Source: Penumbrarchaeum sp964445525
GTDB taxonomy: Archaea > Thermoplasmatota > Penumbrarchaeia > Penumbrarchaeales > Penumbrarchaeaceae
DNA: 44,742 nt
NCBI GenBank assembly: GCA_964445525.1
Contig: CAYULA010000030.1
Location: 1-44,742 of the forward strand
Direction of reading: 5' to 3'
Shown: in pieces, positions 40,824-44,742 of the stretch
How positions within the stretch are numbered: position 1 is the first letter of the stretch
Layout: the number at the start of each line of letters is the position of its first letter
Position numbers and translations under genes: made by a program
The notes under the pieces: generated by a model
Database searches by the model: none
Seen by the model: only the letters and a program-made list of their open reading frames with translations
Told to the model about the DNA's origin: nothing

Positions 40824-43800
40824 ATGAGTGACACATCAAAAATGAAATCCATGGACGGTAACACCGCAGCGGCCCACGTTGGCTATGCTTTTTCCGATGT
40901 TGCTGCCATTTATCCGATAACTCCCTCCTCTCCTATGGGGGAGATAGCGGACTCTTGGGCTGCCCATGGAAGGAAAAACATCTTCGGGCAAGTAATGAAG
41001 ATAGTGGAAATGCAGTCGGAAGCGGGAGCCGCAGGTGCGGTTCACGGATCTCTTTCTGCAGGAGCCTACACCACAACGTTCACGGCATCTCAGGGCCTGA
41101 TGCTGATGCTTCCCAATATGTACAAGATTTCTGGGGAGCTGATGCCTGCTGTTTTCCACGTATCCGCCAGAGCCCTGGCAGGCCAGGCACTATCGATCTT
41201 CGGCGACCATCAGGACGTCATGGCTGCAAGGGCTACCGGATTCGCGCAGATCTGTTCCGGTTCCATACAGGAGGTAATGGACCTTGCTCTGGTGGCTCAT
41301 CTTTCAACGATCAGGTCGCAGATACCCTTCATATCATTCTTCGACGGCTTCAGGACCTCCCACGAGATCCAGAAGATAGAGGTAACAGATTACGAGGACA
41401 TGGCAAAACTTGTTGACTGGGAAGCCGTCAAGGTCCACAGGAACAGGGCCCTTAATCCAGAGCACCCCCATCTCAGGGGAACGGCACAGAATCCGGATAT
41501 CTATTTTCAGGTCAACGAGGCCGCAAACAAATACTATCAGGCAGTTCCGGATATTGTTGAAGAAGAGATGAGGAAGGTATCCGCACTGACCGGAAGGAAT
41601 TACAATCTTTTCGATTACCTCGGAGCCGAGGATGCGGACAAGATAATCATCATGATGGGATCCGGAGCCGAAGCAGCCCAGGAGGCTGTGGAGCACATGA
41701 CCGCAAAAGGAGAGAAGGTGGGTCTGATCAAGGTCAGGCTCTACAGACCGTTCTCGCCCAAACATTTCCTTGCGGCAATACCGGATTCTGTCAAGAAGAT
41801 CGCAGTCCTGGACAGGACAAAGGAAAACGGCGCCTTCGGGGAACCCCTCTACGTCGATGTGTCAACCGTTCTCAAGGATGCGGGAAAAGACATCCCGGTT
41901 GTCGGAGGAAGGTACGGAATGGGATCCAAGGACTTCACTCCGACAATGACAAAGGCTGTCTTTAAGAACCTGGACCTTCCGGAGCCTAAGAATCATTTCA
42001 CCGTTGGTATAGTTGATGATGTGACATTCACATCGCTTCCCCTGGATGATGTGATAGATGCTTCCCCGGAGGGTGTTGTAAGGTGCAAATTCTGGGGCCT
42101 CGGAGGGGACGGAACCGTCGGAGCCAACAAGGATGCCATCAAGATAATCGGAGATAACACAGACAAGTATGCCCAGGGATACTTCGCATACGATTCAAAG
42201 AAATCCGGGGGTGTCACCATATCCCATCTCAGGTTCGGTGACGTTCCCATCCATTCCACATACCTTATCGATGTGGCCGATTATATTGCCTGCCATCAAC
42301 CATCCTATGTGGACAAGTACGATCTTCTCGAAGGGATAAAGGAAGGGGGTACATTCGTATTGAACAGTCCCTGGTCCAAGGAAGAACTTGAAGAGAAGCT
42401 CCCGGGAAGATTGAAGAAACAGATAGCCGAGAAGAATGTTCAGATGTTCATAATAGACGCACTCAAGATCGCGGAAGATGTGGGACTCGGAGGCAGGATC
42501 AACATGATAATGCAGACCGCATTCTTCAAGCTTGCAAAGGTTCTGCCGGTTGAAAAGGCCGTTGAGATGTTAAAAGATGCCATAGAAAAAACATACGGCA
42601 AGAAGGGAAAGAAGATCGTGGAGATGAACCAGAAGGCGGTTGACATTGCCCTGGAAAGGGTTGTCGAGATCGAGATCCCCGAAAACTGGAAGGAAGCTCC
42701 CGACGAGATGCCCGAGTTCAAGGGAGAGAGGCCCGATTTCATCAGGAATGTGGCGGATGTGATGAATACGATGAGGGGGGACAAACTGCCGGTTTCGGCT
42801 TTTACCCCAGCCGGTTTCTTCCCGCCAGCTACCACCCAGTACGAGAAGAGAGGGATCGCAGTCAAGGTGCCAGAATGGCAGCCGGATCTCTGCATTCAGT
42901 GCAATCAGTGTGCATTCGTCTGTCCCCATGCCGTAATCAGGCCCTTCCTTGTGACCAAGGAAGAGGCTGAAAAGGCCCCCGAAGGATACGAGGGCCTGAA
43001 AGCTCTGGGACCCGGAATGGAGAATTACGAATTCAGGATACAGGTATCCACACTCGACTGTACCGGCTGCGGAAACTGTGCCGATATATGCCCCGCACCA
43101 AAGGGAAAGGCCCTCCTGATGAAACCTCTTGCAACTCAGACCGAGAAACAGGTTCCTCTCTGGGATTACTTCTCCAGGATTCCCGTAAGGAGCGGAGGCA
43201 TGAACAAGTATACCCTCAAGGGATCCCAGTTCCACAAGCCCCTGTTCGAATTCCACGGGGCCTGCGCAGGCTGCGGGGAGACTTCCTACATAAAGGTTAT
43301 TTCCCAGCTCTACGGCAACAGGATGATCATTGCAAACGCAACCGGGTGTTCTTCCATATACGGGGGATCAGCTCCGGCTGTTCCCTGGACCCTGGACGAG
43401 CACGGACACGGTCCTGCCTGGGCCAATTCCCTCTTCGAGGATAATGCTGAGTATGGCTTCGGGATGAACCTTGCCGCATCCCAGAGAAGGGACAAGCTTC
43501 AGGACATGGTCAAGGAGGCAATGACCGAAGTGGATGACGAGCTGAAGGACCTCTTCCAGCAGTGGATGGACAACTTCAGCTACGGGGATAAATCCAAGGA
43601 ACTCTCGCTGAAGATCAACGATAAATTGGAGAACATGGAAAGATCGAAAATACTCGAATATATCTACGAATCAAGGGACCTCTTCACCAAACCCTCGATC
43701 TGGATCTTCGGAGGGGACGGATGGGCCTACGACATCGGATACGGAGGCCTTGACCATGTCGTGGCCATGGGCCATGACGTAAACGTCTTAGTCCTCGACA

Positions 43801-44345
43801 CGGAGGTGTATTCCAACACCGGAGGACAGTCATCCAAGGCGACTCCAATAGGATCCGTTGCGAAGTTTGCGGCTTCGGGAAAGAAGACTCTGAAGAAGGA
43901 CCTCGGCATGATGGCGATGACATACGGAAACGTATATGTCGCCAGTGTTGCCATGGGAGCCGACAAGAACCAGTACATGAAGGTCCTGAAGGAGGCCGAG
44001 AGCTTCCCCGGACCCTCTCTGATAATCGCCTACTCTCCCTGTATCAATCACGGATTGAAGAGGGGCATGGGTCATTCCCAGGAGGAGGAGAAGAGGGCGG
44101 TGGAATCCGGATACTGGTTCCTATACAGGTATGATCCCAGGCTCAAGGAGCAGGGAAAGAATCCTTTCCAGCTGGATTCCAAGGAACCCACCGAAGATAT
44201 TCACGAGTTCCTCATGGGGGAGGTCAGGTACCACACCTTGACACTATCTTTCCCGGAGGAAGCCGAAACACTTCACAAGAGGCTTGCAGAGGCCCAGATG
44301 GAGAAGTACAAGCAGTACAGGAAGATGGCTGAGCCCTGGGAATGA
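40824..44345 (+). CDS. porA/nifJ-like: Pyruvate:ferredoxin oxidoreductase, single-chain (NifJ-type)
   Basis: Oxidises pyruvate to acetyl-CoA and CO2 and reduces ferredoxin. All domains are in one 1173-residue chain. The pyrimidine-binding domain contains YPITPSSPMGEIADSWA and MQSEAGAAGAVHGSLSAGA. The gamma-like domain follows (FWGLGGDGTVGANKDAIKII). Two [4Fe-4S] clusters are bound by C690, C693, C696, C700 and by C746, C749, C752, C756. A third cluster may use cysteines of GACAGCGE (about 813-820). The thiamine-diphosphate domain contains GGDGWAYDIGYGGLDH and VLDTEVYSNTGGQ. Archaeal enzymes are usually four separate subunits; this layout is the bacterial one, so transfer is suspected. Acetyl-CoA produced would feed the synthetase at 34436-36562. 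Confidence 0.96.
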   Translation: MSDTSKMKSMDGNTAAAHVGYAFSDVAAIYPITPSSPMGEIADSWAAHGRKNIFGQVMKIVEMQSEAGAAGAVHGSLSAGAYTTTFTASQGLMLMLPNMYKISGELMPAVFHVSARALAGQALSIFGDHQDVMAARATGFAQICSGSIQEVMDLALVAHLSTIRSQIPFISFFDGFRTSHEIQKIEVTDYEDMAKLVDWEAVKVHRNRALNPEHPHLRGTAQNPDIYFQVNEAANKYYQAVPDIVEEEMRKVSALTGRNYNLFDYLGAEDADKIIIMMGSGAEAAQEAVEHMTAKGEKVGLIKVRLYRPFSPKHFLAAIPDSVKKIAVLDRTKENGAFGEPLYVDVSTVLKDAGKDIPVVGGRYGMGSKDFTPTMTKAVFKNLDLPEPKNHFTVGIVDDVTFTSLPLDDVIDASPEGVVRCKFWGLGGDGTVGANKDAIKIIGDNTDKYAQGYFAYDSKKSGGVTISHLRFGDVPIHSTYLIDVADYIACHQPSYVDKYDLLEGIKEGGTFVLNSPWSKEELEEKLPGRLKKQIAEKNVQMFIIDALKIAEDVGLGGRINMIMQTAFFKLAKVLPVEKAVEMLKDAIEKTYGKKGKKIVEMNQKAVDIALERVVEIEIPENWKEAPDEMPEFKGERPDFIRNVADVMNTMRGDKLPVSAFTPAGFFPPATTQYEKRGIAVKVPEWQPDLCIQCNQCAFVCPHAVIRPFLVTKEEAEKAPEGYEGLKALGPGMENYEFRIQVSTLDCTGCGNCADICPAPKGKALLMKPLATQTEKQVPLWDYFSRIPVRSGGMNKYTLKGSQFHKPLFEFHGACAGCGETSYIKVISQLYGNRMIIANATGCSSIYGGSAPAVPWTLDEHGHGPAWANSLFEDNAEYGFGMNLAASQRRDKLQDMVKEAMTEVDDELKDLFQQWMDNFSYGDKSKELSLKINDKLENMERSKILEYIYESRDLFTKPSIWIFGGDGWAYDIGYGGLDHVVAMGHDVNVLVLDTEVYSNTGGQSSKATPIGSVAKFAASGKKTLKKDLGMMAMTYGNVYVASVAMGADKNQYMKVLKEAESFPGPSLIIAYSPCINHGLKRGMGHSQEEEKRAVESGYWFLYRYDPRLKEQGKNPFQLDSKEPTEDIHEFLMGEVRYHTLTLSFPEEAETLHKRLAEAQMEKYKQYRKMAEPWE

Positions 44346-44360
44346 ATAAAATTTGAATAG

Positions 44361-44396
44361 GGTGGGGGTAGGTTTTTACTCCCACTATATTTTTTA
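44361..44396 (+). terminator. Terminator after PFOR
   Basis: GTGGGGGTA (44362-44370) pairs with TACTCCCAC (44377-44385) with one G-T pair and is followed by TATATTTTTTAT. It lies 17 bases after the PFOR stop. Confidence 0.6.
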
Positions 44397-44410
44397 TCAT
44401 ATAGGAATTT

Positions 44411-44581
44411 CAATATCCCTTGCGCAAAGTGATCTTATGGGATATTGTGGTAAGTCCCTTCCGTCGATTGGAAAGAGAATCGGGACTTCCACATCTATCA
44501 GCACCGGATCGTCGATTGGAGGATACCGGTGTGCGGAAGTTTGAAAGATTAATAGTATCTGACTGAATATCTCTTTCAAAC
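44411..44581. ncRNA. Run of four hairpins; candidate structured RNA or palindromic element
   Basis: Four strong inverted repeats follow one another: CAATATCCC/GGGATATTG (44411-44419 with 44439-44447), AAGTCCC/GGGACTT (44452-44458 with 44482-44488), CACCGG/CCGGTG (44502-44507 with 44526-44531) and GTTTGAAAGA/TCTTTCAAAC (44539-44548 with 44572-44581). The ten-base word GTCGATTGGA occurs in the loops of the second (44463-44472) and third (44511-44520) hairpins. CTTCC (44486-44490) could also pair with GGAAG (44535-44539), competing with its neighbours, so alternative folds are possible. No gene and no known riboswitch or tRNA core is recognised. Strand and transcription are unknown. Confidence 0.5.
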
Positions 44582-44657
44582 CAAGCATCCAGTCGTTTGA
44601 CTCTTATACTTGATATGGTAAAGAACACCCAACACCAAGGGGTGGGGGTTAGTACGT

Positions 44658-44686
44658 TCGATTGAAGCCTGCTTCAATCGATTTTT
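44658..44686 (+). terminator. Terminator-like hairpin at the intron insertion point
   Basis: TCGATTGAAGC (44658-44668) pairs perfectly over 11 bp with GCTTCAATCGA (44671-44681), directly followed by TTTTT (44682-44686). This is an intrinsic-terminator-like motif, the kind of site group IIC introns are known to choose. Confidence 0.65.
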
Positions 44687-44687
44687 G

Positions 44688-44742
44688 GTGTGCCGGGCAT
44701 GTCTGGCATCTTGGGGGTGAAAGTCCCCTATACAGCCTGGTG
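44688..44742 (+). mobile_element. 5' end of a probable group II intron, cut by the window edge
   Basis: The segment opens with GTGTG, matching the conserved GUGYG start of group II introns. A short stem follows (GCCGG at 44692-44696 with CTGGC at 44703-44707), then TTGGGGGTGAAAGTCCCC (44711-44728), which has the form of the domain I hairpin containing GGTGAAAGTCC in many bacterial and archaeal group II introns. It sits two bases after the T run of a terminator-like hairpin. Only 55 bases are visible, so the reverse transcriptase, domains V and VI and the class cannot be confirmed here. It points to a mobile retroelement to the right of the window. Confidence 0.7.

Noticed and set aside
44353..44628. 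Small frames between PFOR and the intron
   Set aside because: They run through the terminator and the four hairpins and have no ribosome binding site; the inverted repeats explain the region better.

Overview
The window reads as a chromosome segment of an anaerobic archaeon, most likely from the Thermoplasmatota (inferred from gene content, not from a marker tree). Archaeal hallmarks are an archaeal ATP-dependent DNA ligase, MCM helicase, FEN1 with a PCNA-binding tail, archaeal NAC, a radical SAM protein for archaeosine synthesis, a UbiA-type lipid prenyltransferase, a geranylgeranyl reductase, and TATA boxes just ahead of leaderless or nearly leaderless genes. Several features have a bacterial flavour: a complete grpE-dnaK-dnaJ set, a single-chain pyruvate:ferredoxin oxidoreductase and the start of a group II intron.

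Layout. 1-728: an array of structured repeats lying immediately downstream of a minus-strand tRNA-Asp(GTC). Each unit ends in a copy of the tRNA 3' end, as expected for repeated integration at a tRNA att site. 780-5949: small TPR-like protein, DNA ligase, geranylgeranyl reductase and an amidohydrolase. 5950-6753: an 800-bp gene-free stretch with a promoter-like TATA box and hairpins. 6754-9456: a membrane-anchored transcription regulator. 9467-13544: a zinc-ribbon/winged-helix protein head to head with an mcm-DUF424-raSEA operon. 13637-18125: grpE, dnaK and dnaJ; DnaK carries two extra zinc ribbons. 18185-25522: TraB-like protein, membrane protein, YkgJ protein, NAC, a degenerate AroD-AroE-like fusion, a zinc-ribbon membrane protein and FEN1. 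25530-32273: a minus-strand cluster of two large surface proteins around a UbiA prenyltransferase. 32529-37597: a three-gene acyl-CoA operon. 37609-44345: POT transporter, AIM24-family protein, acylphosphatase and PFOR. 44346-44742: terminator, a run of four hairpins, a second terminator-like hairpin, and what looks like the 5' end of a group II intron cut off by the window edge.

How the genes fit together. Replication and repair genes (ligase, MCM, FEN1) and lipid genes (GGGP-type UbiA, reductase) are scattered housekeeping. The POT peptide transporter, PFOR, CoA-transferase-GNAT fusion, ADP-forming acyl-CoA synthetase and its BioD/DRTGG partner suggest a peptide-fermenting life style: peptides are taken up, 2-oxo acids are oxidised to acyl-CoA, and ATP is made by the ADP-forming synthetase (inference). 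The strongest candidates for something undescribed are the tRNA-Asp repeat array with covarying hairpins, the DnaK with tandem zinc ribbons, the hairpin run beside the intron, and the intron itself.
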